Below are positions 32,009 through 42,321 of a stretch of DNA of 64,000 bases, piece after piece. The stretch spans positions 201,362,356 to 201,426,355 of the forward strand of contig JASEVX010000001.1 in assembly GCA_031761405.1 (NCBI GenBank), read 5' to 3'. A program made the position numbers and the translations under genes. The stretch comes from Serripes groenlandicus. Its lineage: Eukaryota; Mollusca; Bivalvia; Cardiida; Cardiidae. The stretch's first letter is position 1. Each line of letters begins with the position of its first letter. The notes beneath the pieces are model-generated. The model saw only the letters and a list, made by a program, of their open reading frames with translations. It searched no databases and had not been told where the DNA came from.

Positions 32009-32481
32009 TAACCCTTTCCCTCATACGACACTTCTGCAGCAGACGACTTTGAACAGATTTTGTCAAAAAATGGAAAATCTCTAAAATTGAATGGATAGCC
32101 TATGACTAAAAGTGGAAAACATTGTGGCAAAAGAAGAAATTGCTCGTTTTCAAAAAGCCGTCTGCTGCAGAAGCGTCATATTTTTTAGCATCTATATGAG
32201 GGAATTGATTGATTGTGGTTTAACGCCGTTTTCAACAATTTTTCAGTCATATCGCGGTGGCCAGTTCACCTACTCATATGTTTCCTGGTTTGCTCACACC
32301 CGTACTCCACACAACATACTTTCCATTAGCAACTGGCTGCGTTTCCACATAGACTGTTAGACAATTTGTGAAAGACGAATGATGCATTGTCAAAGTGACA
32401 TATGTCAAACATTGGAAAGAATGTTGGCCAAGCTAGGGTTCGAACTCACAACCCCTGGATCTATATGAGGGAAAGGGTTAA
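32008..32481 (+). mobile_element. type 1 MITE carrying a SINE
   Basis: Left ATAACCCTTTCCCTCATACG, right TTAA at 32478. The hairpin is deleted (GCTCGTTTTCAAAAAGCCG). The SINE 32205-32458 lies in the right TIR. Confidence 0.88.
32205..32458 (-). mobile_element. SINE type D, 5'-truncated, with target-site duplication
   Basis: From TTGATTGATTGTGGTTTAAC to the B-box half of the tRNA head; the A-box half is missing, as expected for 5' truncation. Perfect 15-bp duplication ATCTATATGAGGGAA (32190-32204, 32459-32473). Confidence 0.93.
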
Positions 32482-32649
32482 CCCTTCTCTGATATAAACT
32501 CCATTTGCCGCCAATTTCAATATTTCCTCGGATGTTTGCAAAGCTGTGGACTTTATTCATAATAAGCTTTTTTTCCTTTTGCAGCATTTTGTTCAAAAGT
32601 AGTCTGCCGCAAATGCGTCATAAGTAATCTGCAAATGGGAAAGGATTTA
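32478..32649 (+). mobile_element. degenerate MITE
   Basis: TTAACCCTTCTCTGATA start, hairpin remnant TTCATAATAAGC, right TCTGCAAATGGGAAAGG; shares TTAA with the previous copy. Confidence 0.65.
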
Positions 32650-32657
32650 TTTTTTAA

Positions 32658-32853
32658 TTAACCCTTTACCGCATAAAGACGCATTTTGACGCATCTGCAG
32701 CGGACGTCTTTTGAAAACATTGTCCCTTTAAGACAATGTTTTCAACTTTTATTCACTAATTATATCTTCATTTCTAGAAATTTTCCATATCCTGAGTAAA
32801 TCGTCTTTTCAAAGTCGTCTGCTGCAGGTGTGTTGTATGTGGGAAAGGGATAA
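32658..32853 (-). mobile_element. type 2 MITE, hairpin deleted
   Basis: TTAACCCTTTACCGCATA start; the hairpin is reduced to GTCCCTTTAAGACAATG; right GTGGGAAAGGGATAA. Confidence 0.83.
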
Positions 32854-33358
32854 GCGAAAGGGGCCAAACTGACTTGGATCTGAGAAAATACCTGTATACT
32901 TAAATGTTCCGGCTTAGACTGAAAAGCTCTTCATAATACTTAAAACAAAACTTTTATGATAACATCTATTCAGTGCAATATTGTAAAAATTATGACAATC
33001 TGATTATTACACATACACCCTTTTAGCATGAATTTGTTATTGTTCATGGATTATTGGAGGTGCTAAACACCCCATGTGGGTATTTATCAGCCCGGGTGAA
33101 GTGTTTTATCATGCTGGAGTATGATCCATGTCACTAGAGGAATTGTCAACTAATTGTGAAATTGTTTTATCAGTTCGTTATTGTTTATTCATAATAAAAC
33201 AGTCAAAAACGCAGTCATCCTGTCTATAATCTAATGTTTTAAAGTTTTTCCTTTCCGTTTAGAATTTATCAGTCTTAAAGCTGTTACTCTAATACAAAGA
33301 TATTTTTTTCTACCCATATAAGCATTTTTAATGCATCCGCGGAATGAATCTTGCAAAA
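32854..33358. other. no gene or repeat recognised
   Basis: Unique-looking sequence; short inverted GGTGCTAAACACC and GGTATTTATCAGCCCGGG motifs only. Confidence 0.5.
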
Positions 33359-33548
33359 TACAGTGGAACCTGTGTTTAAAGACCATCCATATAATGAACA
33401 CAAAAACTGATCTCTGTTCACAGATGGTCTTTAATTACAGGGTCATTTATGCAGCAAATAAGTAAATGGGAAACTAAAAGTGTGGTTGCTATAGACAGGG
33501 AATCACTTATAATGACAAGGTGGTCTTTAGAACAGGTTTGATTGTGTT
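33359..33548. mobile_element. MITE with AAAGACC-type inverted ends
   Basis: ACAGTGGAACCTGTGTTTAA and AAGACC at the left versus GGTCTTTAGAACAGGTTTGA at the right form imperfect ~30-bp TIRs around GGTCTTTAATTACAGGGTCA. Distinct from the TTAA MITEs. Confidence 0.65.
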
Positions 33549-33558
33549 GCAAAAAAAG

Positions 33559-33794
33559 ATAACCCTTTCCCTCAAATAGACGCTTTCTGACGCCTCTGCA
33601 GCAGACAGCTTTTTGAAAACATAGTGACAAAAGAAGAAATTGCACAAAACGTGCAATTTCTCCTTTTGCCACAATGTTTTCCACTTTTTGTCATAGGTTA
33701 TGATGGACCATTCAATTATGGAGATTTTCTATATTTTGACAAAATACGTTCGACGTCGTCTGCTGCAGAATTGCCGTATGAGGGAAAGGGTTAA
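33559..33794 (-). mobile_element. type 1 TTAA MITE
   Basis: Left ATAA, right TTAA; central GCACAAAACGTGC; 7-bp TGATGGA insertion in the spacer. Confidence 0.92.
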
Positions 33795-33947
33795 CATTAT
33801 TGTCTTAGAATAATACTTTCATTTGTCTGTACATATATTATAACAGTGTAACTGATCGAGAATTATTTTAAAATTTTGGAATTACCCTCAATAGCAAATT
33901 ACATGTAGCAGATTATGCATACTTAAGGGCCTCCAGAGTGCTTAATT

Positions 33948-34163
33948 TTAACCCTTTTCCACCCACAGACGCATTTTGACACATAGATACGGTAGATGCA
34001 ATTTGAAAACATTGTGGTAAAAGAAGAAATTGCTCCTTCAACCATATTGTTTTCAACTCTATTCAATAATTATACTTTGATTTACAAATGGGTTTCCATA
34101 TTTTTAATTAAATGACTTTTAAAGTCGTCGGCTGCAGATTTGTTGTATGTGGGAAAGGGATAA
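33948..34163 (-). mobile_element. type 2 TTAA MITE
   Basis: TTAA left, ATAA right; hairpin reduced to GAAATTGCTCCTTC. Confidence 0.85.
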
Positions 34164-34165
34164 AA

Positions 34166-34368
34166 ATAATCCTTTCTTACATACATTTACAGTCATATGC
34201 AGATTTCAGAAGACACAACTTTGAGAAGATCTGGGCAAAATTCGGTAAAATCTTGTTGAATGAAAGAAAGGATATTGAATATACTTGAAAACATTGTGGC
34301 AAATGCTTATGCACTTAGGCATCTGCTGCAGATGTGTCAAAATGCATCTGCATGTGGGCAAGGGTTAT
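34166..34368 (+). mobile_element. type 2 MITE
   Basis: Left ATAATCCTTTCTTACATAC, right GCATGTGGGCAAGGGTTAT; hairpin mostly lost. Confidence 0.78.
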
Positions 34369-34389
34369 CAATAAGTCCAAAAAGATTGC

Positions 34390-34824
34390 ATGTTGTCATA
34401 TTCCTTATATCATATTAACTTAAAGTTTAATTTCATTGTGGTTGTCATATATTCCTTATATCATACATATGTTTCAATTTCTATGTGTTTGTCAGTATTT
34501 GTTATATCATTCATATGTTTTCATTTCTATGTGTTTGTCAGTATTCATTATATCATTCATATGTTTCCATTTATATGTGGTTGTCAGTATTCCTTATATC
34601 ATTCATATGGTTCAATTTCTATGTGGTTGTCAATTATTCCTTATATTATTCATATGTTTCAATTTATATGTGGTTGTCAGTATTTCTTACATCATTCATA
34701 TGTTTCCATTTCTATGTGGTTGTCATATTCCTTATATTATTCATATCTTTCAATTTCTATGTGGTTGTCAGTATTCCTTATATTATTCATATCTTTCAAT
34801 TTCAATGTGGTTGTCCTTATATAA
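34390..34824 (+). repeat. 46/47-bp tandem array, ~9 units
   Basis: Unit contains TCATATGTTTCAATTTCTAT and GTGGTTGTCAGTATTCCTTA. Unit starts advance by 45-47 bases. The unit has almost no stop codons on the + strand, so all three frames stay open and encode the same hydrophobic words in rotation. Not a gene. Abuts the next element's 5' end. Confidence 0.92.
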
Positions 34825-34825
34825 A

Positions 34826-35790
34826 TAAGAGGCCCATGAGGGCCTATGCTATATTGGTATGGTTCTTTGGTCATCTTCAATCCAAAGCATGTATGTATGG
34901 TGAAGATCGGATAATAAATGGAGGCTCTTTTGTGTTCACAAGCTGTATTATAGCAATTTTGACATTTTCAAGGGCCATAATCCAGTCTTGCATGGGTAGA
35001 TCTGGCTGGTTTGCAAAAGGAACCAAGCTCTCATCAATATTTAACTACTATCTAAGTTTGGTGAAGATCAGATAGTAAATAGAGGCTATATTGTGTTCAC
35101 AAGCTGTATTATAGCAGTTTTGACAATTTCAAGGGCCATCATCCAGTCCTGCAAGGGCACATCTGGCTGGTTTTCGAAAGGAACCAAGCTCTTATCAATA
35201 TTTAACTAATATCTAAGTTTGGTGAAGATCAGAGGCTAAATGGAGCCTCTATGTGTTCACAAGCTCTATTATAGCAATTTTGACAATTTCAAGGGCCATA
35301 ATCCAGTCTTGCATGGGCGGATCTGGCTGGTTTGTGAAAGAAACCGAGCTCTCATCAATATTTAACTACTATCTAAGTTTGGTGAAGATTAAATGGTAAA
35401 TGGAGGCTCTATTGTGTTCACAAGCTGTATTATAGCAATTTTAACAATTTCAAGGGCCATAATCCAGTCATGCAAGGGCACATATGGCTGGTTTTCTAAA
35501 GGAACCAAGCTCTTATCAATATTTAACTACTGTCTGAGTTTGGCGAAGATTACTTAGTAAATGGAGCCTCTATTGTGTTCACAAGCTCAATTATAGCAAT
35601 TTTGACATTTCAAGGGCTATCATGGTTTGTGAAAGATACTGAGCTCTCATGGATATCTAACTACTGTATAAGTTTAATTGAGATTCAATAACAACTGAAG
35701 ACTGTATTGCGTTCACAAGCAATTGTTTACGGACGCACGGACGGACACCAGACCACGGCATAAGCTCTTGCCAGTAGAGCTAAGAAAAAC
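34826..35790 (+). mobile_element. Helentron-like element with ~161-bp core, with 5' hairpin
   Basis: 5' end AAG followed by a perfect hairpin AGGCCC-ATGA-GGGCCT (34830-34845). The core has about five units of the same 161-bp repeat as 8640-9640. The 3' part has GGACGCACGGACGGACAC and ends TTGCCAGTAGAGCTAAG. It is the more complete member of the pair. Confidence 0.8.
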
Positions 35791-35954
35791 CTTTCAATTT
35801 CTTTGTCTCTCAACTCTAAAACAGGTTAATTAAAAAAGTAAAGGTTAATTAAAATGGCTCCATCAAATCGCCTTTGTAAAGGCATTTCACAGTTGATGTG
35901 TTTACTTACCATGTCAGCTATCTTAATACTTCTTTAACTGCCTCTAACAACCAA

Positions 35955-36113
35955 CAGAGCTCTAGATAAAGGTGAGTAGACGGGGTTACATTGTGTATTA
36001 CCAAATACAACCCAATGTTGGGGGTACTTAAAATAATCATCTTATTGAGACAATTCTTTTGAGTACCAGCAACATTGGAAGTAACCATATTTTGAGTACC
36101 CACAACATAGGGT
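35955..36113. mobile_element. P-family palindromic MITE, rearranged
   Basis: CAGAGCTCTAGATAAAGG left end, palindromic core from 36009, plus an extra copy of one core arm (36089-36115). The right terminus is cut by a TTAA MITE inserted after AGGGT. Confidence 0.65.
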
Positions 36114-36293
36114 TTAACCCTTTTCCAAATAAAAATAAATCAAAATATAGAAAAGCTCTCTATAAATAAAAGAATGATTTTTGAAATCATTGTGGCAAAA
36201 GGAGAAATTGCTCATTATGGAAAATTGCTCCTATTGTTGCAATGATTTCAAAAGTAATATCTGCTGCAGAGGTGTCAGAAAGCATCTATAAAA
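36114..36293 (+). mobile_element. degenerate MITE
   Basis: TTAACCCTTTTCC start, central GCTCATTATGGAA, right arm ATCTGCTGCAGAGGTGTCAG; right TIR lost. Confidence 0.72.
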
Positions 36294-36328
36294 ATGGCCG
36301 CAGAGGCATCAGTTTTGCTCTATCATGG

Positions 36329-36562
36329 TTAACCCTTTTCCCCCATACAGACACTTTCTGACGCCTCTGCGTGCAGCAGACGGCTTTTTGAAAACATAGT
36401 GACAAAAGAAGAAATTGCACAAAACGTGCAATTTCTCCTTTTGCCACAATGTTTTCCACTTTTTGTCATGGGTTACCCATTCAATTATGGAGATTTTCTA
36501 TGTTTTGACAAAGTATGTTCAAAGTCGTCTGCTGCAGAATTGTCGTATGAGGGAAAGGGGAA
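36329..36562 (-). mobile_element. type 1 TTAA MITE
   Basis: TTAA left, GGAA right; GTGC duplication in CTGCGTGCAGCAG; central GCACAAAACGTGC. Confidence 0.92.
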
Positions 36563-36592
36563 AGTGACGTCGAGTTTCCCACAAATATGTTT

Positions 36593-36778
36593 TCAAACTT
36601 TCCATATTTGAAAATATTATGGCAAAAGAAGAAAATGCTCATAATGACAAATTTCCCATTTTTCCACAATGTTTTTCCATCTACAACTAATATTAATACT
36701 CATTTTGATTGCGATTTTCCATATCTTTGTATAGATGTATATAGTATTCAGCTGCAGATTTGTTGTATGTGGGAAAGT
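36593..36778 (-). mobile_element. degenerate type 2 MITE
   Basis: ATTATGGCAAAAGAAGAAAA, hairpin GCTCATAATGACA, right GCAGATTTGTTGTATGTGGG; TIRs decayed. Confidence 0.68.
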
Positions 36779-36911
36779 TTTTTTTTATATAAACACGTTC
36801 TTTCCATCTTGATAAGTTTTCAATTTGAAAGTGTCAAAAGACAGCAAATGTATCATTTGATCAGGATATCCTCCACAAAATATGACATTAAAATCCCGGT
36901 CCTTAATAGCA

Positions 36912-37375
36912 ATGACCCTTTCTTACATGCAGTCACATGTTAACACATCTATAGCAGACGAATTTTGGAGAACATTGTGGCAAAAGGAGAAATTGCTCAT
37001 CATGAGTAATTCCTCTCTACATTGCACAATATTTATTAACCCTTTCCCTCATACGACAATTCTGCAGCAGACGACTTTATACGTATTTTGTCAAAAAATA
37101 GAAAATCTCCATAATTAAATGGATAACCTATGACAAAAAGTGGAAAACATTGTGGCAAAAGGAGAAATTGCATGTTTTGTGCAATTTCTTCTTTTGTCAC
37201 TATGTTTTCAAAAAGCTGTCTGCTGCAGAGGCGTCAAAAAGCGCGTATATAAGGGAAAGGGTTAACTGTATTTAATAATAATACTTTCATTTAGAGATTT
37301 TCCATATTTTTGCAGCAATGTTTCTAAAGTTGACTATGCTACAGGTTAAATAGTTTGTATGTAAGAACAGGTTAC
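36912..37375 (-). mobile_element. type 2 MITE split by a type 1 MITE
   Basis: Left half (ATGACCCTTTCTTACATGC) and right half (GTATTTAATAATAATACTTT ... AACAGGTTAC) are continuous apart from the insertion at 37036. Confidence 0.8.
37036..37265 (+). mobile_element. type 1 TTAA MITE nested in a MITE
   Basis: 230 bp, TTAA both ends, central GCATGTTTTGTGC. Confidence 0.94.
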
Positions 37376-37506
37376 ATCCTATATATTTTCAATTTTGTCT
37401 ATATATTTAAAATGTGAAACAAAAAAGGAAACAACCCTGCATTGAAAAAAATGTAGGATACCGGTATTTAGTCGAACATTCTCAGATTTGATCATCTCTC
37501 TTTTAA

Positions 37507-37729
37507 TTAACTCTTTCTCTCATAGAACAAATCTGCAGCAGACGTCTTTGTAAACATCTGGACAAAAACGTTGCGGTTCTCTATAATTGAAGGAATAATT
37601 GCTGAAAACATTGTGGCAAAAGGAGAAATTGCTCGTTTTGAGCAATTTCTCCTTTTGTCACATTATGTTTTCAAAAGTCGTCTGCTGCAGAGACATTAGA
37701 ATTTGGGTCTATATGTGGGAAAGGGGAAA
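37507..37729 (+). mobile_element. type 2 TTAA MITE
   Basis: TTAACTCTTTCTCTCATAG start, central GCTCGTTTTGAGC, right ATATGTGGGAAAGGGGAAA. Confidence 0.85.
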
Positions 37730-37860
37730 GTTGTCTCCTGCAGTCACATAATCAAGAGTCATCTGTATCAGGGATGAGCACATGATGAATAAATAACAAT
37801 ACTGTGAAATTACAGTGCAATAATTTTAGCAAAGACATTGTACCTAGCTGCTCTATAGAG

Positions 37861-37921
37861 TTTGTTTGGTGTTTTTAACGCCGCATTCAACATTTTTTCA
37901 GTTATATCACGACGAAAATTA
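37861..37921 (-). mobile_element. SINE tail fragment
   Basis: GTTTGTTTGGTGTTTTTAAC GCCGCATTCAAC and TCAGTTATATCACGACG only. Confidence 0.7.
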
Positions 37922-38184
37922 TAGGTTTGAAAGTTGAATATTATTAATTTGCAGAGTAATTACAAAGGAGTAAATTGTTGACATACAGTGTGAGGCAACA
38001 GACTGTGCAAAATAGACAATGGACAGAAATACCTTAATTATAGCATGACAGTCATTAAGGATATCTAAAGACATCATAAATGAAACAATTGCTAATGGTG
38101 TCAATCATTGCAACAATATTTTCAAATATCATCCAGATGCATACACCTAACTTAGATATCTGTCGAGTTCTGTGATAGAAACAT

Positions 38185-38523
38185 TTAACCCTTTTACCCA
38201 CTTTCAGACTTTTGAAAACAATGTGACAAAAAAAGAAATTGAAATTGCTCGAAACAAGCAATTTCTCCTTTTGCCGAAATGTTTTCAACTATTTTCAGTA
38301 ATCATACCTTCATTTATGGGGATTTTCCATTGTTTTGCCTAGATTTTTGAAAACATAGTGACAAAAGAAGAAATTGCACAGAACGTGCAATTTCTCCTTT
38401 TAACACAATGTTTTCCACTTTTTGTCATAGGTTATCCATTCAATTATGGAGATTTTTCTATGTTTTGACAAAATACGTTCAAAGTCGTCTGCTGCAGAAT
38501 TGTCGTATGAGGGAAAGGGTTAA
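38185..38523 (-). mobile_element. chimeric MITE with two hairpins
   Basis: Left part is type 2 (TTAACCCTTTTACCC, hairpin GCTCGAAACAAGC, spacer to CCTAGATTTT). At about 38347 it switches into type 1 (TTGAAAACATAGTGACAAAA, hairpin GCACAGAACGTGC) and continues to a type 1 end GGGTTAA. Confidence 0.87.
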
Positions 38524-38897
38524 ACCTAGAATAGCATGCTGCCTGATGGCTAAATGTTCTTCTTCCATAAATACGATGTAATCTTAAGTCATTTGCTCTG
38601 TGAAAAGATTTTGGAATGGCCACTGTACAGGAAATAAGTACTTGGTATGAGGAAACGATTGGATTAGTGTGGTATAAACACAACGTAATTAATGACTTTC
38701 CTCTTTGAACTGGGGTCAAATTATCTGCGACACTTTCAGTCCAGTTCTAACATTTCTTTAAAATGTCACATGGGAATTCGCCCATAGATCAAAATCATTA
38801 GTGGGTCTTTGCCGGTTTTCTTTGACATTTATTTGAAAATTCATCCTTAGGTCCTGTCAGCATTTCTTACTCTTTTTGCATGTAGTTTAACTTATTG
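38524..38897. other. no gene or repeat recognised
   Basis: Unique-looking sequence between two MITEs. Confidence 0.5.
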
Positions 38898-39124
38898 TTA
38901 ACCCTTTCCCTCATATAGACACTTTCTGACGCCTCTGCAGCAGACGGCTTTTTGAAAACATAGTGACAAAAGAAGGAATTGCTCAAAACGAGCAATTTCT
39001 CCTTTTGCCACAATGTTTTCCACTTTTAGTCATAGGTTATCCATTCAATTATAGAGATTTTCTATTTTTTGACAAAATGTGTTCAAAGTCGTTTGCTGCT
39101 GTCGTATCAGAGGGAAAGGGTTAA
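38898..39124 (-). mobile_element. type 1 TTAA MITE
   Basis: TTAA both ends, central GCTCAAAACGAGC; right arm lost AGAATT (GTTTGCTGCTGTCG). Confidence 0.92.
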
Positions 39125-39146
39125 GTAAGACAACAGAAGTTCACTA

Positions 39147-39340
39147 TTGACCCTTTTCTATATTTACAACAAAGCTGCAGCAGACTTTAAAAAAATCTGA
39201 GTAAAAATATGGAAAATCTCTTTAAATGAAAGTATTATTATTAAATTAAGTTAAAAACATAATGTGGCAAATGTATGAGTGATTCAAAAGTCATCTGCAG
39301 TGGATTCACTAAAATGCGTCTGCAAGTGGAAAAGAATTTA
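39147..39340 (+). mobile_element. type 2 MITE, hairpin deleted
   Basis: TTGACCCTTTTC start, right GCAAGTGGAAAAGAATTTA. Directly precedes a candidate exon. Confidence 0.75.
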
Positions 39341-39364
39341 CTACAGTAATCCTCGGTAATCCAG

Positions 39365-39616
39365 CAGCAGACAACTGAAAATGAGATGGCTATATATGAC
39401 TGGCCCTGCATCACTGTTTGCCCTCTTGATGATGCCAGTGACAATTATGCATCCGGAGTTTGTCTTAGATTGTTATTTTTTTCAACACTTCTGCAAGAGG
39501 AACACTTAAGGAATATCCCCGTGAAATTCAGTTGGGATTGTCTAGATGGTTTAAGAAACTGTTTACAACAGGCAATGCATGTTGGACGAAGCATGATGGA
39601 AGCTCCAGGACACAAT
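39365..39616 (+). CDS. candidate exon fragment, family not recognised
   Basis: A non-repetitive frame of 84 codons opens after an in-frame stop at 39347 and runs into a MITE at 39617. Composition is protein-like, with features unlike the shadow ORFs of the repeats: words DWPCITVCPLDD, LLQEEHLRNIP, KFSWDCLDGLRNCLQQA. It looks like soluble, mostly helical protein; no signal peptide or membrane segment. A possible splice acceptor is AATCCAG at 39358-39364, with a weak pyrimidine tract. I see no good donor before the MITE. The MITE's TTAA interrupts the frame, which would resume after it for about a dozen codons before a stop. It could be an exon, a retrocopy or a gene relic. Protein not identified. 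Confidence 0.4.
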
Positions 39617-39847
39617 TTAACCCTTTCCCTCATGTAGACGCTTTCCGACACCTCTGCAGCAGAGGGCTATTTTAAAACATAGTGACAAAAGAAGAAATTG
39701 CTCAAAACTAGCAATTTCTCCTTTTTGCCAAAAAATGTTTTCCACTTTTAGTCATAGGTTATCCATTCAATTATAGAGATTTTCTATTTGTTGACAAAAT
39801 ATGCTCAAAGCCGTCTGCGGCAGAATTGCCTTATAAGGGAAAGCTAA
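39617..39847 (-). mobile_element. type 1 TTAA MITE
   Basis: TTAA left, CTAA right. The left insertion point lies in the candidate coding frame. Confidence 0.9.
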
Positions 39848-39889
39848 AATATGGACCAGATGAACAGAGTAATTATTTCTAAATGGTTG

Positions 39890-39945
39890 AAAAAGTTATC
39901 TACAGCAGATGCAGCATCAAAATGAATCTTCATGTTGGAAAGTGT
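39890..39945 (+). mobile_element. type 2 MITE right-end fragment
   Basis: TACAGCAGATGCAGCATCAA to CATGTTGGAAAGTGTTAC; its variants resemble the right end at 41480-41538. Confidence 0.65.
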
Positions 39946-39949
39946 TACT

Positions 39950-41538
39950 ATAACCCTTTCCCACATACAGCAAATCTACAGCAGACGACTTTAAAAATGT
40001 CTACTCAAAAATATGAAAAATTTCTATAACTGTGGGTATAATTACTGAACAAGAGTACCGCAAACGGTACATAATACGCCCGTCAGGAACTTCTTTGTAA
40101 GTTTCCTCTTTGTTTTGATATATTGTTTGTTTGTAAAAAGTTAATAAAGTCGTTCAGGAATAAGTTGTTAAAGAATAATGGGAAACTATGAAAAATGCAT
40201 AACTCATGCAGAAATTGACAAATATTCTAAGTCCAAAAAGGGGCATAACTCATTCAAAAATTGACGAAATCCGAAGAAATGTGAACTTGATCTGTGAATC
40301 ATGATTACAAAGCCATATACAAAATTTCAGATCAATAGCTCAAAGTATGTAGGAAAAAAGTGCGGAAAAAAACAATATTCTAAGTCCAAAAAGGGGCATA
40401 ACTCATTCAAAAATTGACGAAATTCAAGGAAATGTGAACTTGATCTGTGACACTTGATTACAAAGCCATATACATAATTTCAGGTCAATAGCTAAAAGTA
40501 TATAAGAAAAAAGTGCGGAAAACCAATATTCTAAGTCCAAAAAGGGGCATAACTCATTCAAAAATTGACGGAATTCGAGGACATGTGAACTTGATCTGTG
40601 ACACTTGATTACAAAGCCATATACAAAATTTCAGGTCAATAGCTCAAAGTATGTAGGAAAAAAGTGCGGAAAACCAATATTCTAAGTCCAAAAAGGGGCA
40701 TAACTCATTCAAAAATTGACGGAATTCGAGGAAATGTGAACTTGATCTGTGACACTTGATTACAAAGCCATATACATGATTTCAGCTGAATACATGAAAG
40801 CATGTAGAAACAAAGTGCGGAAAACAAATATTCTAAGTGCAAAAAGGGGCATAACTCATTCAAAAATTGACGAAATCCCAGGAAATGTGAACAAATATTC
40901 TAAGTGCAAAAAGGGGCATAACTCATTCAAAAATTGACGAAATCCCAGGAAATGTGAACTTGATCTGTGACACTTGATTACAAAGCCATATACATGATTT
41001 CAGCTGAATACATCAAAGCATGTAGAAAAAAAGTGCGGAAAACAAATATTCAAAGTCCAAAAAGGGGCATAACTCATTCAAAAATTGACGAAATCTATGG
41101 AAATGTAAACTTGATCTGTGACACATGATTACAAAGCCATATACAAAATTTCAATAGCTCAAAGTATGTAGGAAAAAAGTGCGGAAAACCAATTCTAAGT
41201 CCAAAAAGGGGCATAACTCATTCAAAAATTGACGGAATTCAAGGAAATGTGAACTTGATCTGTGAAACTTGATTACAAAGCCATATACAAAATTTCAGGT
41301 CAATAGCTCAAAGGATGTAGGAAAAAAGTGCGGAAAACCCGAACGGACGGACGGAGGGACATGACCATACCATAATACGTACCGTTTTTAAGAAACGGTC
41401 GTATAAAAAGGTTGAAAACATGGTGGCAAAAGGAGAAATTCCTCGTTTTGAGCAATTTCTCCTTTTGTCACAATGTTTTAAAAAGTCGTCTGCTGCAAGT
41501 GCAGCGTCAAAATTAATCTGCATGTGGGCAAGGGTTAC
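39950..41538 (+). mobile_element. type 2 MITE split by a Helentron-like element
   Basis: Left half 39950-40048 (ATAACCCTTTCCCACATAC ... ATAATTACTGAA) and right half from 41405 (AAAAGGTTGAAAACATGG, hairpin CCTCGTTTTGAGC, end TTAC). Removing the insert reproduces the uninterrupted copy at 2413-2633. Confidence 0.9.
40049..41404 (+). mobile_element. Helentron-like element with hairpins at both ends
   Basis: 5' CAAGA plus perfect hairpin GTACCG-CAAA-CGGTAC (40055-40070). 3' hairpin ACCGTTT-TTAAG-AAACGGT (41381-41399). CATAATACG lies beside both hairpins. The core is tandem units of roughly 160 bp (AAAAAGGGGCATAACTCATT; AACTTGATCTGTGACACTTG; AAAAAGTGCGGAAAAC), followed by GGACGGACGG. No coding capacity. 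Terminal structure fits non-autonomous Helentrons; the exact family is an inference. Confidence 0.82.
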
Positions 41539-41644
41539 TATAATAAAGAAACAATCTTGGCATCTCACTAAGGAATTATTCATAAATACCAAATATGAGC
41601 CATTGACATTTAGTCTGGTTGAACTGATAAAAGGATGTATTCTA

Positions 41645-41766
41645 TTACCCGTTCCCACGTGTGGATCAATTCTGATGCATCTGCAAGCAGACGCCTTTTA
41701 ACCCTTTCCCACCTATAGACATTTTCAAAGTCATCTGCAGATTTGCTGTATGTGGGAAAGGGTTAA
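41645..41766 (-). mobile_element. two collapsed MITE remnants
   Basis: 41645-41701 is a left end cut at ACGCCTTTTAA. 41698-41766 is a 69-bp internally deleted copy with TTAA at both ends that keeps only the TIRs and the CATCTGCAGA region. Confidence 0.75.
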
Positions 41767-41796
41767 AAGCATGAACAATCATTTATGATTTTTGCT

Positions 41797-41998
41797 AAAA
41801 ATGAAGTTTTTTAAAGTAAAACATATTTTTATTAGAAAATACTTACCAGTCATTTAATACCTGATATATCATCTCTATACACCTTAATTATCCAAAAAAA
41901 ACACCCACGCAAGCGTATCCCTCACGAATCCGTGACATACACGGCCGCCCGGAAGTACGGGCGCGCTCGTGAGCGGGTAATCACTTTTCATTCACCGT
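41797..41998. repeat. DIRS 3' inverted terminal repeat
   Basis: The block ACCAGTCATTTAATACCTG through GCGGGTAATCACTTTTCATT is inverted at 48141-48300 with a few substitutions. The outer ~45 bp (GAAGTTTTTTAAAGTAAAAC...) differs from the other repeat, as usual for DIRS. Confidence 0.92.
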
Positions 41999-42040
41999 TA
42001 AGTTTTGGTGACGACGCGGGGTTGGGAGGTGGGACTCTAT

Positions 42041-42138
42041 AAATGACTGGTAAGTATTTTCTAATAAAAATATGTTTTACTTTAAAAAACTTCATTTTTA
42101 TATCAAAAATACATTACCAGTCATTTAATACCTGATGA
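42041..42138. repeat. DIRS internal complementary region
   Basis: 42041-42097 is the exact inverted complement of the outer end of the 3' repeat (about 41802-41858). 42098-42138 is the inverted complement of the outer end of the 5' repeat (about 48282-48322). The two parts meet head to tail as a bridge across the element's two termini. In the DIRS replication model this region templates completion of the ends. It also fixes the element's boundaries. Confidence 0.92.
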
Positions 42139-42321
42139 CTTCGTAGCATAGGACGGGAGGTTCGACCAATACTTACTGTCGTTCCAGGTACGTTGTAGTA
42201 TATTATTCCGTATTTTTTTAAGAACAAACATACTTGATTCCAACGGTTGTATAAAGTGAAAGAGGGGATTGAATACAGGTTCAATCGGTATTCACTTTAT
42301 TTATGTGTTGGATTATGTAAA

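Noticed and set aside
34390..35075. Three overlapping long reading frames (144, 130 and 196 codons)
   Set aside because: They are the same 46/47-bp tandem repeat read in three frames; the longest then runs into a Helentron-like core.
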